Shown piece by piece: positions 52,269 through 61,317 of a DNA stretch of 64,000 nucleotides. The translations under genes were made by a program, and so were the position numbers. Below the pieces are notes generated by a model. The model saw nothing but the letters and a program-made list of their open reading frames with translations. It did not search any database and was not told where the DNA came from. The stretch lies in contig NZ_QYYA01000005.1 of assembly GCF_003597125.1 (NCBI RefSeq), positions 1 to 64,000 of the forward strand, read 5' to 3'. The stretch is from Alcanivorax profundi (GTDB lineage: Bacteria > Pseudomonadota > Gammaproteobacteria > Pseudomonadales > Alcanivoracaceae). How positions within the stretch are numbered: position 1 is the stretch's first letter; each line of letters opens with the position of its first letter.

Positions 52269-54182
52269 CTACTCCAGCGAGCTTTCGGCCTCTTCCAGCG
52301 CTTCCATGGCTTCCAGCAGGGCTCCCTCCAGCTCGTCATGCTGTTTCTTGAGGCGCGCTTGATCTCCCAGCAAGCCGTTCATTTCGTTTTTACGGCTATC
52401 GTCGGTGTAGAGTGATTCATCGCCCAGAGACGCTTCGGTCTTTTCCAGTTGGCTTTCACAGTCGGCCAGTTGTTTTTCCAGCTTTTCTACCTGCTTTTTC
52501 AGCGGTCGCAGTTGTTCACGCTTTTGGGCGGCCAGTTGACGACGGGCCTTGGCATCCATGCCGTCATCGGCTTTTTCTTCCCGTGCCGGTTTGCCGTCCT
52601 TGCGGTTTTGTTGCAGCCAGCGAGCGTAGTCATCCAGGTCGCCATCGAAGCGGCGAACCTCGCCGTTGGCCACCAGCCAGAATTCGTCCACCGTGGTTTC
52701 CAGAAGGTGGCGATCGTGGGACACCATGACCACAGCACCTTCGAAGGCCTGCAAGGCGAGGGTGAGGGCCTCGCGCATGTCCAGGTCAAGATGGTTGGCC
52801 GGTTCGTCCAGAACCAGCAGGGCGGGTTTTTCCTGCACGATCATGGCCAGTGCCAGGCGGGATTTTTCCCCGCCCGAGAAGCGGCCCACCGGGGCAAAGA
52901 CATCATCGCCATGGAATCCGAAGCGGCCCAGTTCGCTACGCAGTTGCGATTCGCTCCATTTGGGATAAAAACGGGACAGCATCTGGTAAGGCGTGTCGCT
53001 GTGATCCAGCCGGTCGACCTGTTGTTGGTGAAAGTAGCCTACGGCAAGGTCCCGGTCTTTTTCAAAGCGCCCGGCCAGGGGCGGCAGCTCGCCGACGAGC
53101 GTGCGGATGAGGGTGGATTTGCCCGCGCCGTTGGGGCCCAGCAGTCCCAGCCGGGACTCGGGACGCAGGCTCAGGCTGACCTGGCTGAGGATGGCCACGT
53201 CACCCTCATTGTTGCGGTAACCGCATTGCACCTGTTCCAGGTTTTCCATGGGGTTAGGCAGCTTTTCCGGCATATGGAAGTCAAAGCTGAAACCGGAATC
53301 CACATGGGCCGGGGCGATCAGTTCGAGCTTTTCCAGCGCCTTCACCCGGCTCTGGGCCTGCTTGGCCTTGCTGGCCTTGGCCTTGAAACGGCGGATGAAG
53401 GTTTGCAGGTGGGCCACCTGGGCCTGCTGCTTGTCGTGCATTTTTTGTTGCAGCGCCAGTTGCTCGGCGCGCTGGCGTTCGAAGTCGGAGTAGCCGCCAC
53501 TGTAGTGATGCAGTTTTTGCCGTTCGATATGCAGGATCTGGTTTACCGTGGCATCCAGAAAGGCACGGTCGTGGGAGATCACCAGCAACGCCCCGGGTTG
53601 CTGGATCAGGTAGCTTTGCAGCCACAGGATGGCATCCAGATCCAGGTGGTTGGTGGGCTCATCCAGCAGCAGCAGGTCGGCGTCGCTCATCAGCACCTGG
53701 GCCAGATTCAGGCGCATGCGCCAGCCACCGGAAAAGCTGGAGACAGGCTGGCGCTGCTGGGTTTCGCTGAATCCCAGGCCGGCTAACAAGGTGGCCGCGC
53801 GGGCGGGTTGTTGCCAGGCGTGCAGGGCTTCCAGTTCGCCATGGGCGACGGCAATGGCGTGATTGTCACCGGCGCTTTCTGCGTCGGCCAGTTTGTGCTC
53901 TGCGCGGCGCAGGGCCTTGTGTCCGTCCAGCACATAGTCCACGGCAGGCTGTGCCAGGGCCGGCACTTCCTGGGCCATCATGGCCAGACGCCAGTCATTG
54001 GGACAATTCAGGTTGCCGCCGTCGCTCTCCAGTTCGCCCATGATAAGCTTGAACAGCGAACTCTTGCCGGTACCGTTGCGGCCCACCAGCCCCACGCGCC
54101 AGCCTTTGTGCAGCACAAAACTGGCCTCCTCCAGCAGGAGGTCCGGGCCGCGGCGCAGGTTGATCTGTTCCAGAGAAAGCAT
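52269..54182 (-). CDS. yheS: ABC-F family ribosome-associated ATPase (YheS-like)
   Basis: A 637-residue protein, the same length as E. coli YheS as I recall it. It has two ABC domains without membrane segments: first Walker A GRNGTGKSS (residues 34-42) with signature FSGGWRMRLNLAQVL, and second Walker A GPNGAGKST with signature FSGGEKSRLALAMIV. The linker (residues about 230-300) is the interdomain arm, and a C-terminal coiled coil (about 530-637) follows. ABC-F proteins bind the ribosomal E site and relieve stalling; antibiotic protection cannot be excluded. Confidence 0.88.
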   Translation of the reverse strand: MLSLEQINLRRGPDLLLEEASFVLHKGWRVGLVGRNGTGKSSLFKLIMGELESDGGNLNCPNDWRLAMMAQEVPALAQPAVDYVLDGHKALRRAEHKLADAESAGDNHAIAVAHGELEALHAWQQPARAATLLAGLGFSETQQRQPVSSFSGGWRMRLNLAQVLMSDADLLLLDEPTNHLDLDAILWLQSYLIQQPGALLVISHDRAFLDATVNQILHIERQKLHHYSGGYSDFERQRAEQLALQQKMHDKQQAQVAHLQTFIRRFKAKASKAKQAQSRVKALEKLELIAPAHVDSGFSFDFHMPEKLPNPMENLEQVQCGYRNNEGDVAILSQVSLSLRPESRLGLLGPNGAGKSTLIRTLVGELPPLAGRFEKDRDLAVGYFHQQQVDRLDHSDTPYQMLSRFYPKWSESQLRSELGRFGFHGDDVFAPVGRFSGGEKSRLALAMIVQEKPALLVLDEPANHLDLDMREALTLALQAFEGAVVMVSHDRHLLETTVDEFWLVANGEVRRFDGDLDDYARWLQQNRKDGKPAREEKADDGMDAKARRQLAAQKREQLRPLKKQVEKLEKQLADCESQLEKTEASLGDESLYTDDSRKNEMNGLLGDQARLKKQHDELEGALLEAMEALEEAESSLE

Positions 54183-54244
54183 GGTGGGTCCGTCAATAAT
54201 GAGAAACCGGCGCAGTGTAAGCCAGCCAATCGGATGGGGGAACC

Positions 54245-54721
54245 GTGGACGATACCGTGAAACAGGATCTTTGGCGCTACGCGCTGGGACGGTGGCAGGA
54301 CAAGGCGTTTGAGCAGGCTTGCCTGACGTTGCAGGATACCTACCAGGTGCCGGTGTCGTTGTTATTGTGCGGGCTGTGGCTGGCGGCCTCCGGCAAGCAG
54401 CCGGATGCGATGGTAGGGCGGCGCGTGGCGGAGGTGGCGGAGCAGTTCGAAGTCGACTATCTACGGCCGTTGCGCGCGGTGCGGCGAAAGGCCGGTAAGG
54501 ATGTCCGTCTGCCTGAATTCAAACGCCAGCTGCAGCAGGTAGAACTGGAAGGTGAGCGCTGGCTGCTCACTACCTTGCCGTCCCTGTGCGATAACCTGCT
54601 GCCGGCGGGGGGGCAGGTAGACCCGATGGCGTGGATGTTGGTGCTGGTGCCGGAACTGGCGCAATGTGAGGGGCTGCAGGATGCGTTGAACGTGCTGGTT
54701 GAATTGAAAGTTCAACTTTGA
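54245..54721 (+). CDS. TIGR02444 family protein
   Basis: GTG 54245 with GGGGGAA upstream gives 158 residues: LWRYALGRWQDKAFEQACLT, then LLLCGLWLAASGKQPD. This matches the TIGR02444 family, small helical proteins of unknown function. Its last residues (VELKVQL) are encoded inside a GTTGAATTGAAAGTTCAAC repeat, so the C-terminus may have been extended by a repeat insertion. It lies 56 bp before bioA. Confidence 0.78.
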   Translation: MDDTVKQDLWRYALGRWQDKAFEQACLTLQDTYQVPVSLLLCGLWLAASGKQPDAMVGRRVAEVAEQFEVDYLRPLRAVRRKAGKDVRLPEFKRQLQQVELEGERWLLTTLPSLCDNLLPAGGQVDPMAWMLVLVPELAQCEGLQDALNVLVELKVQL

Positions 54722-54777
54722 ACTTTCCACTGGCCCCTGCCATTCTTCTTTTCCCTTGAGTTTCACCGGACTGCATC

Positions 54778-56052
54778 ATGACCATCGACCTCGACTTTGA
54801 CCGCGATCATCTCTGGCACCCCTACACCTCTACCTCCAAACCGCTGCCCACCTTTCCGGTGGCCAGTGCTCGCGGGGTACGGCTGACGCTGGAAGATGGT
54901 CGTGAGCTGGTGGATGGCATGTCGTCCTGGTGGGCGGCGGTGCATGGCTACAACCACCCGGTGCTTAACCAGGCTGCCAAAGACCAGATCGATCGCATGG
55001 CCCATGTCATGTTTGGTGGTCTGACCCATGAGCCTGCCGTCGAGCTCGGTAAGACCTTGGTGGCGCTCACCCCTGCGCCTTTGCAAAAGGTCTTTCTGGC
55101 AGACAGTGGTTCTGTGTCGGTTGAGGTTGCCATCAAGATGGCGTTGCAGTTCTGGCTGAGCCAGGGGCAAACCGGCAAGGACAAGTTGCTGGCGCTGCGT
55201 AACGGCTATCACGGCGATACCTTTGGGGCCATGGCTACCTGTGATCCGGTCAATGGCATGCATTCCCTGTTCAGTGGTGTGCTGGCAAAACACCACTTCG
55301 CTCCCGCCCCACAGAGCGCGTTCGAGGGCCCGTTGCAGGAAGAGGATGTGGCCGCAGTGCGCTCCGTGCTGGAACAACACAGTGGTGAGATTGCAGCCAT
55401 TATTTTGGAACCGGTGGTACAGGGTGCCGGCGGCATGCGCATTTACCACCCCGGTTATCTGAAGGCCGTGCGTGCACTGTGTGATGAATTCGGCGTGCTG
55501 CTGATTTTCGATGAAATCGCCACCGGGTTTGGCCGTACCGGCAAGCTGTTTGCCATGGATCACGCGGATGTGTGCCCCGATATCCTCTGCCTGGGCAAGG
55601 CGATCACTGGGGGCTACATGACCCTGGCCGCAACGTTGTGCACCGACCGTGTGGCCGCGGGTATTTGCGATGGTGAGGCGGGCGTGTTGATGCATGGCCC
55701 TACTTTCATGGGCAACCCACTGGCCTGTGCGGTGGCCAACGCCAGCATCCAGTTGCTGCTGGATTCCGACTGGCAGCAGAAAGTGGCCGCCATTGAGCAG
55801 CAGCTAAAACAGGAGCTGCTGCCTCTGAAGGCGCTGGACAGTGTGGCAGACACACGGGTGCTGGGGGCCATCGGTGTGATGGAGATGCAAGAGCCAGTGG
55901 CCATGGAACAGGTGCAGCAACAGTTTGTGGAGCAGGGGGTATGGATTCGCCCGTTCGGCAAACTGGTCTACATCATGCCCCCGTTTGTCATCGAACCGGC
56001 AGACCTGAGCAAATTGACCGGCGCCATGCGGGACCTGGCAGAGCGCAGTTGA
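54778..56052 (+). CDS. bioA: Adenosylmethionine-8-amino-7-oxononanoate aminotransferase
   Basis: A 424-residue class III aminotransferase. PLP-binding Lys274 is in [11 protein letters not shown] (the E. coli enzyme also uses Lys274), and the specificity residues are as expected: HPYTSTSKP near the N-terminus, [25 protein letters not shown] and [16 protein letters not shown]. It transfers the amino group of S-adenosylmethionine to KAPA to give DAPA, a biotin-synthesis step. Other bio genes are not in the window. The end of the gene abuts the MITE-like element. Confidence 0.93.
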   Translation: MTIDLDFDRDHLWHPYTSTSKPLPTFPVASARGVRLTLEDGRELVDGMSSWWAAVHGYNHPVLNQAAKDQIDRMAHVMFGGLTHEPAVELGKTLVALTPAPLQKVFLADSGSVSVEVAIKMALQFWLSQGQTGKDKLLALRNGYHGDTFGAMATCDPVNGMHSLFSGVLAKHHFAPAPQSAFEGPLQEEDVAAVRSVLEQHSGEIAAIILEPVVQGAGGMRIYHPGYLKAVRALCDEFGVLLIFDEIATGFGRTGKLFAMDHADVCPDILCLGKAITGGYMTLAATLCTDRVAAGICDGEAGVLMHGPTFMGNPLACAVANASIQLLLDSDWQQKVAAIEQQLKQELLPLKALDSVADTRVLGAIGVMEMQEPVAMEQVQQQFVEQGVWIRPFGKLVYIMPPFVIEPADLSKLTGAMRDLAERS

Positions 56053-56235
56053 AAGTTCAAAGTTGAAGGTCCAAAAGCGTGAACCAAACATTCCACACGG
56101 GTGCCGTGCCGCAGCGCTACAAACAACCAGCAACGTCCGCGCACTCAATTGCCAGGGGGCATGGCGCGGCTCTAGTCTATGCCAGATAGCGCGATGGCCT
56201 GCTCGCGCTTTTAAACGTTGAACTTTCAACTCAAC
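56047..56235. repeat. MITE-like element with inverted termini
   Basis: The left terminus AGTTGAAAGTTCAAAGTTG and AAGGTCCAAAAGCG (from about 56047) is the approximate inverse of the right terminus CGCTTTTAAACGTTGAACTT and TCAACTCAAC (to 56235). It is about 190 bp long, non-coding, and sits flush against the stop codons of bioA and of the ParA gene. Confidence 0.6.
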
Positions 56236-56948
56236 TACCGAAACCCCGGCATGGCCTGAATAAGATGACGCTGAACTTCCAGCCATTCGCCAATCAGGCG
56301 CCAGTGCTGGCGATCATCAAGATTACGGGACACTGCAGCATCCATGACGCCTTCGCCATGGCTCATGGCTTGCACATAAAGCTGTGTGTCCCGGAGGGTC
56401 ACCAGATACGGAATCTTGAGGCTGGTCAGGAACTGACGCAGCGCAGCATACATCTTGGTACGGGTACGTGCCCGGTTGGCGACTACGGCCAGCCGGCGTG
56501 GCCGACGGCGATAGGTCGGGGTCAGCATGACGGTCTGAAGAAAGCGGGTAGTGGCACGAATGTCGATGGGGCTGGGCAGCACTGGTACCAACACGATCTG
56601 CGACAGCCGCAGCAAGTGGTCGAGTTCATGGGGGTCCAGCCCCGCAGGAGAATCGATGACGACCAGTTCACCGGCCTGATCCAGCTTTTGTTGCAGGCGG
56701 CCCAGAGACAGCGGCTCCGACACCGGCCACGACAGGCCATGAATATGGGCGCTCTTGCGCAGTTTCAGCCATTGAGTCGCCGATTGCTGGGGATCGAGAT
56801 CAAGCAGGGTCACCGGACGGCCGAGTGCTTCGTAATAGCTGACCAAATTAGTGGCAATAGTGGTTTTTCCGCAGCCGCCCTTGCTATTGGCAACCAGTAT
56901 AACGGTGCGTTTGACCGTGGTTACCGGGCTGTTATGTGCGCTATTCAT
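56235..56948 (-). CDS. ParA-family ATPase
   Basis: From ATG 56948 it is 237 residues; a longer frame to 57128 is less likely because it lacks a start context. The deviant Walker A is [11 protein letters not shown] with signature Lys23 and Lys28, then [13 protein letters not shown] (Walker A') and [12 protein letters not shown] (Walker B). It is a stand-alone ParA without a ParB partner next to it, so it may position proteins or a plasmid-like element rather than be the main chromosome partition system. Both neighbours are convergent or divergent: bioA ends against it. Confidence 0.85.
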   Translation of the reverse strand: MNSAHNSPVTTVKRTVILVANSKGGCGKTTIATNLVSYYEALGRPVTLLDLDPQQSATQWLKLRKSAHIHGLSWPVSEPLSLGRLQQKLDQAGELVVIDSPAGLDPHELDHLLRLSQIVLVPVLPSPIDIRATTRFLQTVMLTPTYRRRPRRLAVVANRARTRTKMYAALRQFLTSLKIPYLVTLRDTQLYVQAMSHGEGVMDAAVSRNLDDRQHWRLIGEWLEVQRHLIQAMPGFR

Positions 56949-57147
56949 GCGGTTGAGTGCCAAGATTTTCGTATGATTGTACCCGTCCTTGCGTTCCGGG
57001 CGACTGGCATCCCGGAAAACAGTGAATCCCCTCACATTTGTCACACTACCGCATCTGACTGAAAAGTGGTGTAAATTGTTGTGCCTCGGGGCATTGCTGC
57101 AGGGAACCTTGAGCGATTTCGCTGTCATAAATGGGAAGGAAATCGGG

Positions 57148-57486
57148 ATGCGTTATTTTCTCATCATTGTTGCATTGATCGCTGCGCTGCTGGCAGCCTT
57201 GTTCACCATTCCGCTTGGGGGTGGCAAGCCGCTGCTTAACTGGCAGCACGTGCAGGAGAACTGGCAGCAACCTGATCGGATGTTTGGCAATGGGCTATCG
57301 CCCTGGATTGGACAATCCGGGGAAACCGAGCTGTACCGCTGGCGTGACCCGGAGGGAAACTGGCAGTATGGCCAGATTCCGCCACCGGGGGTGCATGCCG
57401 AAGCGGTTACCGTAAAAGATCCGAAGACCATCAGCGCTGAAGAGATGCGCGGTGGCAAGGGATTGGAACAGACACAACAACAGTAG
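57148..57486 (+). CDS. Small membrane-anchored protein
   Basis: ATG 57148 with AAGGAAATCGGG before it gives 112 residues. A single N-terminal membrane helix ([20 protein letters not shown]) precedes a periplasmic part with [21 protein letters not shown], the DUF4124-like WxDxxGxxxY pattern that begins many small envelope proteins. No cysteine or enzyme motif is visible. It lies 16 bp before the FKBP gene and is likely its operon partner. Confidence 0.7.
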   Translation: MRYFLIIVALIAALLAALFTIPLGGGKPLLNWQHVQENWQQPDRMFGNGLSPWIGQSGETELYRWRDPEGNWQYGQIPPPGVHAEAVTVKDPKTISAEEMRGGKGLEQTQQQ

Positions 57487-57502
57487 GCCAATTGGAGGCA
57501 GA

Positions 57503-58216
57503 ATGAAGAAATTGGGAATCGTACTGGCAGGCTCTGTACTGCTGGTCGCCTGTGGTCAGGACAAGGCCGAAATCAAGACTGACGACCAGAAAGCATCCTA
57601 TGCACTGGGTTTCCGCAGTGCGGAACAGATGCGAAGCCTGGAGAATCTGGACCTGGATGCCATGGTTGCCGGCTTGCGCGATGGTTTCAAGGAAGGTGGC
57701 GAGTCCCGTTTGGGTGAGGAAGATCTGGATCAGCTGATTCGTGATTTCCAGGGCCGCATGATTGCCGCCGAGCAGAAGAAGATGGAAGAGAAAGCGGGCG
57801 CAAATCTGGAGGCCAGCGAGACCTTCCTGAAAGAGAACGGTGCCCGTGAAGGTGTGACGACCACCGACAGTGGCCTGCAGTATGAAGTGCTGGCTTCCGG
57901 TGAAGAAGGCGCTGCGTCCCCTACCCTGGAAGACACCGTGGAAGTGCATTACCACGGTACCCTGCCCGATGGCACGGTGTTCGACAGTTCTGTTGATCGC
58001 GGCCAGCCGGCCACCTTTGGTCTGCAGCACATCATCAAGGGCTGGCAGGAAGCGCTGCCGATGATGAAGGAAGGCGACAAGTGGAAGATCGTTGTGCCGC
58101 CGGCGCTGGGTTACGGTGAGCAAGGAGCCGGTGGTGACATCGGTCCGAACCAGGTGCTGATCTTCGAGATTGAGCTGCTGGACGTGAAAGGCGGTGAAGA
58201 CGTTGCCGGCGAATAA
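57503..58216 (+). CDS. FKBP-type peptidyl-prolyl isomerase lipoprotein (Mip/FkpA-like)
   Basis: ATG 57503 with TTGGAGG gives 237 residues. The lipobox SVLLVAC (Cys17) is followed by a helical dimerisation domain (KASYALGFRSAEQMRSLENL) and an FKBP domain from about 130 (VEVHYHGTLPDGTVFDSSVDR, GWQEALPMMKEGDKWKIVVPP, LGYGEQGAGGDIGPNQVLIFEIELL). It catalyses prolyl cis-trans isomerisation and acts as an envelope chaperone. A strong terminator follows. Confidence 0.9.
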   Translation: MKKLGIVLAGSVLLVACGQDKAEIKTDDQKASYALGFRSAEQMRSLENLDLDAMVAGLRDGFKEGGESRLGEEDLDQLIRDFQGRMIAAEQKKMEEKAGANLEASETFLKENGAREGVTTTDSGLQYEVLASGEEGAASPTLEDTVEVHYHGTLPDGTVFDSSVDRGQPATFGLQHIIKGWQEALPMMKEGDKWKIVVPPALGYGEQGAGGDIGPNQVLIFEIELLDVKGGEDVAGE

Positions 58217-58237
58217 GTGCCGCAGGTTTTCTTGCTG

Positions 58238-58265
58238 AAAAAGGGCGCCTTCGGGCGCCCTTTTT
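58238..58265 (+). terminator. Rho-independent terminator
   Basis: AAAAAGGGCGCC-TTCG-GGCGCCCTTTTT is a perfect hairpin with an extra-stable TTCG loop, ending the FKBP transcript and, from the other side, the Rsd-like gene. Confidence 0.95.
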
Positions 58266-58291
58266 CATGCCGGGATTATTTTTGTGCGCGC

Positions 58292-58780
58292 CTAGTGCAT
58301 CGCCTGCTTGAGAGGCGGTTCCTGCTGGTGGATGCTCAGTATCAACTGGTCTTCCAGGGAAAAACGTTCCTCCAGGGTCTCCATCAGGCGGCTGATGCGC
58401 TGCGGTAGTTCTGCTTTCAGCGTGGCGCAGGTGTCCGGGTTTTCAAAATCCGCGTTAAAAGCCAGGGCTTCGTCGGTGGAGCTGTCCAGCTGGCGAAGAA
58501 TCTGGTGGGTCAACCCCGGGTTTTCGCGATGGAAATGGCGGGCCTCGTTGACCAACTCGCGATATACCTCGAAATAGCCTGCGCTGATGTAGTCCATCAG
58601 CAACTCACAAAAGTGCTGCAATTGTTGTTGGCGAGGCATGTCTGAACGGGACAGGCCACGGATGCCCTGCAGCGCACAAAGCAGCACGATCAATTGTTGG
58701 CGTTCGTCCAGCCACGCTTTCACCAGAGCTTCGATACGATGCCATTGAACCATTGCGTCAGAAGAAGATGACCTCGCCAT
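58292..58780 (-). CDS. rsd: Rsd/AlgQ family anti-sigma-70 regulator
   Basis: A 162-residue all-helical protein with the Rsd/AlgQ pattern: VKAWLDERQQLIVLLCALQGI at about 20-40, QHFCELLMDYISAGYFEVYREL, and a C-terminal LMETLEERFSLEDQLILSIHQ. Rsd binds region 4 of the housekeeping sigma factor in stationary phase; in Pseudomonas AlgQ also affects alginate and siderophore control. It converges on the FKBP gene with a shared terminator. Confidence 0.85.
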   Translation of the reverse strand: MARSSSSDAMVQWHRIEALVKAWLDERQQLIVLLCALQGIRGLSRSDMPRQQQLQHFCELLMDYISAGYFEVYRELVNEARHFHRENPGLTHQILRQLDSSTDEALAFNADFENPDTCATLKAELPQRISRLMETLEERFSLEDQLILSIHQQEPPLKQAMH

Positions 58781-59029
58781 TGTGTTCCCTCCCTAGTCAA
58801 TGGCTGCGCGAATTTTGTCGTGGGGCTATCGAGACTAGGACGGAGGCAAACTCCGGTGCAAGGGCCAGAATGGGGCGCGCCGGGGCCGATGTCGGGATGA
58901 ACGGTAAAAGCGTTGCGGGCTCAATGGCTTGCTGATAAAGACGGATTTGTCATAACGGCGGCCCTTTTTGTGCCGCCGGCATCACACTGTGTGTCGCCCG
59001 CAGAGGGGTGAAGAAGGACGGGGGGCAGA

Positions 59030-59761
59030 TTACTGGCCCAGCCACTGGGCAACCCAGGGCCATATCCAGGGTAAAGCCATGGCGGTGACCAGGCCGCACA
59101 GGCCCAGGGCAAGGCCGGCAAAGGCGCCGGCTTTTTCGCCGTATTCAAAGGCGCGGGCGGTGCCGATGGCGTGCGCCACCAGCCCGAGAGCAAAGCCCTT
59201 GATGCGTTGGTCGTTTACTTTTAGCAGCCGGAAGATCGGGCCGGCGGTCAGCGCGCCCACAATCCCGGTGATGGCCACCGCGCCGGCTGCCAGTGAGACA
59301 TATCCTCCGGTGGATTTGACCACTTCTACCGCGATGGGGGTGGTGATCGATTTTGGCGCCAGCGAGCCCACCACTTCTGCCGGTGCGCCCAGCCACCAGG
59401 CCAGACCGACGGCAATGGCAGCGGAAATGGCGGCACCTATCAGGGTAGCCACCACGATGGGGGTCAGCACGCTGCGAACGGCGTGCAGCTGACGGTACAG
59501 AGGCCAGGCCAGGGCCACGGTGGCCGGACCCAGCAGGAACGCGATCAGGCGGGTTTGATCGCGGTATTCCTCATAATCCACCCCAACCAGAGGGAGCACG
59601 ATAATGACCGGGATAGAGGCCACCAGGAACGGGTGAAACACTGGCAGGCTGTTGCTCTTGCCATAGACCCACAAGGCGAACCGGTAGCTGGCCAGCGTCA
59701 GCAGGATCCCGAACAGTGGGGTATGCGCCAGTGCCGCCAGGTTATCCAGTTCAGGGCTCAT
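59030..59761 (-). CDS. lrgB: LrgB/CidB family membrane protein
   Basis: A 243-residue polytopic protein with about seven helices. The family block GSLAPKSITTPIAVEVVKSTGG (about 132-153) is the LrgB signature, followed by AGAVAITGIVGALTAGPIFRLLKV and AHAIGTARAFEYGEKAGAFAGLA. The product works with LrgA in holin-like control of murein hydrolases or metabolite export. It overlaps lrgA by 11 bp in the same operon. Confidence 0.88.
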   Translation of the reverse strand: MSPELDNLAALAHTPLFGILLTLASYRFALWVYGKSNSLPVFHPFLVASIPVIIVLPLVGVDYEEYRDQTRLIAFLLGPATVALAWPLYRQLHAVRSVLTPIVVATLIGAAISAAIAVGLAWWLGAPAEVVGSLAPKSITTPIAVEVVKSTGGYVSLAAGAVAITGIVGALTAGPIFRLLKVNDQRIKGFALGLVAHAIGTARAFEYGEKAGAFAGLALGLCGLVTAMALPWIWPWVAQWLGQ

Positions 59762-60107
59762 GGGGCTCTCCGGCCTTGCTCATGAGCTTTTTCAGCATCA
59801 GGGTCACCAGCAGCATGCTGAGGATGGTGCCAATCACCACGGCCACGGCCAGAGCCACAGCGTAGTCTTCGTAGCGGTGCCACTGCAGCACAATACCAAC
59901 CCCCAGAGGGAAGATCAGCAGACTGATGTGCTTGATCAGGGCGCCGGCCGCGGGGGCGACCCGCTGGGTGAAGGGGGTATTGAGCAGCAATGCGACCAGC
60001 AACAGCACCATGCCCACGACGGAGGCGGGCAGGGGGATGCCGGTCAGGCGAATCAGGATTTCTCCCAGAAACTGGAAGAACAGCAGGATCAGCAGGCCAT
60101 CGATCAT
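59751..60107 (-). CDS. lrgA: LrgA/CidA family holin-like protein
   Basis: A 118-residue membrane protein with four helices: GLLILLFFQFLGEILIRLTG (about 3-23), the LPASVVGMVLLLVALLL segment with the LrgA/CidA PASVVGMVLL pattern, a third helix LIKHISLLIFPLGVGIVL and a fourth AVALAVAVVIGTILSMLLVT. It is thought to form a holin-like pore modulating cell-wall hydrolase activity. It starts the lrgAB operon and lies 7 bp from dsbB. Confidence 0.85.
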   Translation of the reverse strand: MIDGLLILLFFQFLGEILIRLTGIPLPASVVGMVLLLVALLLNTPFTQRVAPAAGALIKHISLLIFPLGVGIVLQWHRYEDYAVALAVAVVIGTILSMLLVTLMLKKLMSKAGEPHEP

Positions 60108-60114
60108 TGGCAGA

Positions 60115-60618
60115 TCAACGCGGCAGCGGGCGGAAAATCTGGATCAGGGCAAGCAGCAGCAAGCCGGAGAAGACCACCAGTGACCAGGCCGGCAGGCTTA
60201 GCCCCATGAAGGCCCAGTCCATCTCGGCACATTCCCCGGACCCGGCCAGTACTTGCTGGATCACGTTCTGCATTGGGAATACATCCATCATGTATTCCAG
60301 GCCCGGCCCACAGGCAGGGACTTCATCTGCAGGCAGGCTTTGCAGCCAGATATGACGAATGGCCACTGCGCCACCGCCGATGGCCGCGAGGGCAGTCAGC
60401 AGCCCGTAGAGGCGTACCCCGATGCGTTTGGGGCCATGCAGCGAGGCAACCAGCAACACCAGGGCGGCGGCCATGACGCCAACACGCTGGAAAATGCACA
60501 GCGGGCAGGGTTCGAGGCCGTCTACATGTTGCAGGTACAAGGCACCTGCCATGGCGGCAATACAGCCCAGAAGGGCAAGGAAATTCAGCAGACGAGGAGC
60601 AGGAATCACAGCAGACAT
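60115..60618 (-). CDS. dsbB: Disulfide bond formation protein B
   Basis: A 167-residue four-helix membrane protein. It has the two redox pairs of DsbB: Cys38-Cys41 in EPCPLC in the first periplasmic loop, and Cys103 and Cys130 in VPACGPG and GSGECAEM in the second. It re-oxidises DsbA by passing electrons to quinone. The lrgAB genes follow close behind on the same strand (7 bp), probably in one transcript. Confidence 0.92.
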   Translation of the reverse strand: MSAVIPAPRLLNFLALLGCIAAMAGALYLQHVDGLEPCPLCIFQRVGVMAAALVLLVASLHGPKRIGVRLYGLLTALAAIGGGAVAIRHIWLQSLPADEVPACGPGLEYMMDVFPMQNVIQQVLAGSGECAEMDWAFMGLSLPAWSLVVFSGLLLLALIQIFRPLPR

Positions 60619-60791
60619 GGCAAGCTCTATCGAACAGGGGTGGCGGAAGGGTAGGCAAAAGCACCTGTGGCGGCAAGGGTGGAGCGACCACAGGGGTCAG
60701 ACCGGTGGCAGAGGGTAAGGTTCCTCCCGGGCGTCAGCGTCGGGTGTCTGCCCGCCTGAAGCTGGGTAAGAAAAGGGGAGGTCGGTCTGGA

Positions 60792-60986
60792 TCAGGCCTG
60801 TTGTGCCTGCTGGTTTTTCAGGTTGCGGTCGTGCCAGGCATCAATGCCGGCTTCCCAGCCCTGAAACCACCATTCGGCCAGTGGTTCGTCTGCACTATAG
60901 GGGCAACGATTACTGTCGCCGCCGCCCATGCCCCACATGCAGCCCTGATTATAGGCTTTCTCGCACTGCTCCCGATTCGGGGTCAT
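60792..60986 (-). CDS. Ribosome modulation factor-like protein
   Basis: ATG 60986 with GGGAG upstream gives 64 residues; the frame to 61031 is less likely. The block EKAYNQGCMWGMGGGDSNRC then PYSADEPLAEWWFQGWEAGIDAWHD has the RMF pattern seen in E. coli (GIAGRSKEMCPYQ, then WLGGWREAMAD): a Gly-rich turn, CPY and a W..GW..g..d tail. RMF silences ribosomes as 100S dimers in stationary phase. The acidic residues and extra cysteines differ from the basic E. coli RMF, so function may differ. Confidence 0.7.
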   Translation of the reverse strand: MTPNREQCEKAYNQGCMWGMGGGDSNRCPYSADEPLAEWWFQGWEAGIDAWHDRNLKNQQAQQA

Positions 60987-61225
60987 GCCATTCTCCCGGT
61001 TGATTCCTGTGAGACAGGGGTGCCTCTGCATAACGCCTTGTGTGCTCAGGCTGGAACAGCCAAGGGGCGCGGCCTGAAGCGTGCAAGACGTTATTCAGAA
61101 GTACCCTAGCACTGTGGTGCAAATTGCATAGGGATAGAGTGCGCATTTTTGTTGAAAAAGTGCGCAGTCGTGCAACGGTTTGTACCTTTTGTCCGCTTGC
61201 CGCTTCCTTGGGGGAAAGGCGTTTC

Positions 61226-61300
61226 ACCACAGGGGGGCACAGAGTCCGCAGAGGCGACCTGAGACAGGTTTTCCTTGGTGACCACTGTGCCCTCTGTGGT
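61226..61300. repeat. Inverted repeat with CTGTGCCCTCTGTGGT arms
   Basis: ACCACAGGGGGGCACAG at 61226-61242 faces CTGTGCCCTCTGTGGT at 61285-61300, with about 42 bp between. It shares the CTGTGCCCTCTGT core with the repeat at 42323-42367. The remaining gap 60987-61225 shows no gene; it probably carries the rmf-like promoter on the minus strand. Confidence 0.65.
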
Positions 61301-61317
61301 ATGCGGGCCAGGATGAT

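Noticed and set aside
52449-53786. 445-residue plus-strand frame opposite the ABC-F gene
   Set aside because: It is antisense to a protein with both ABC Walker motifs and shows no domain or start signal of its own.
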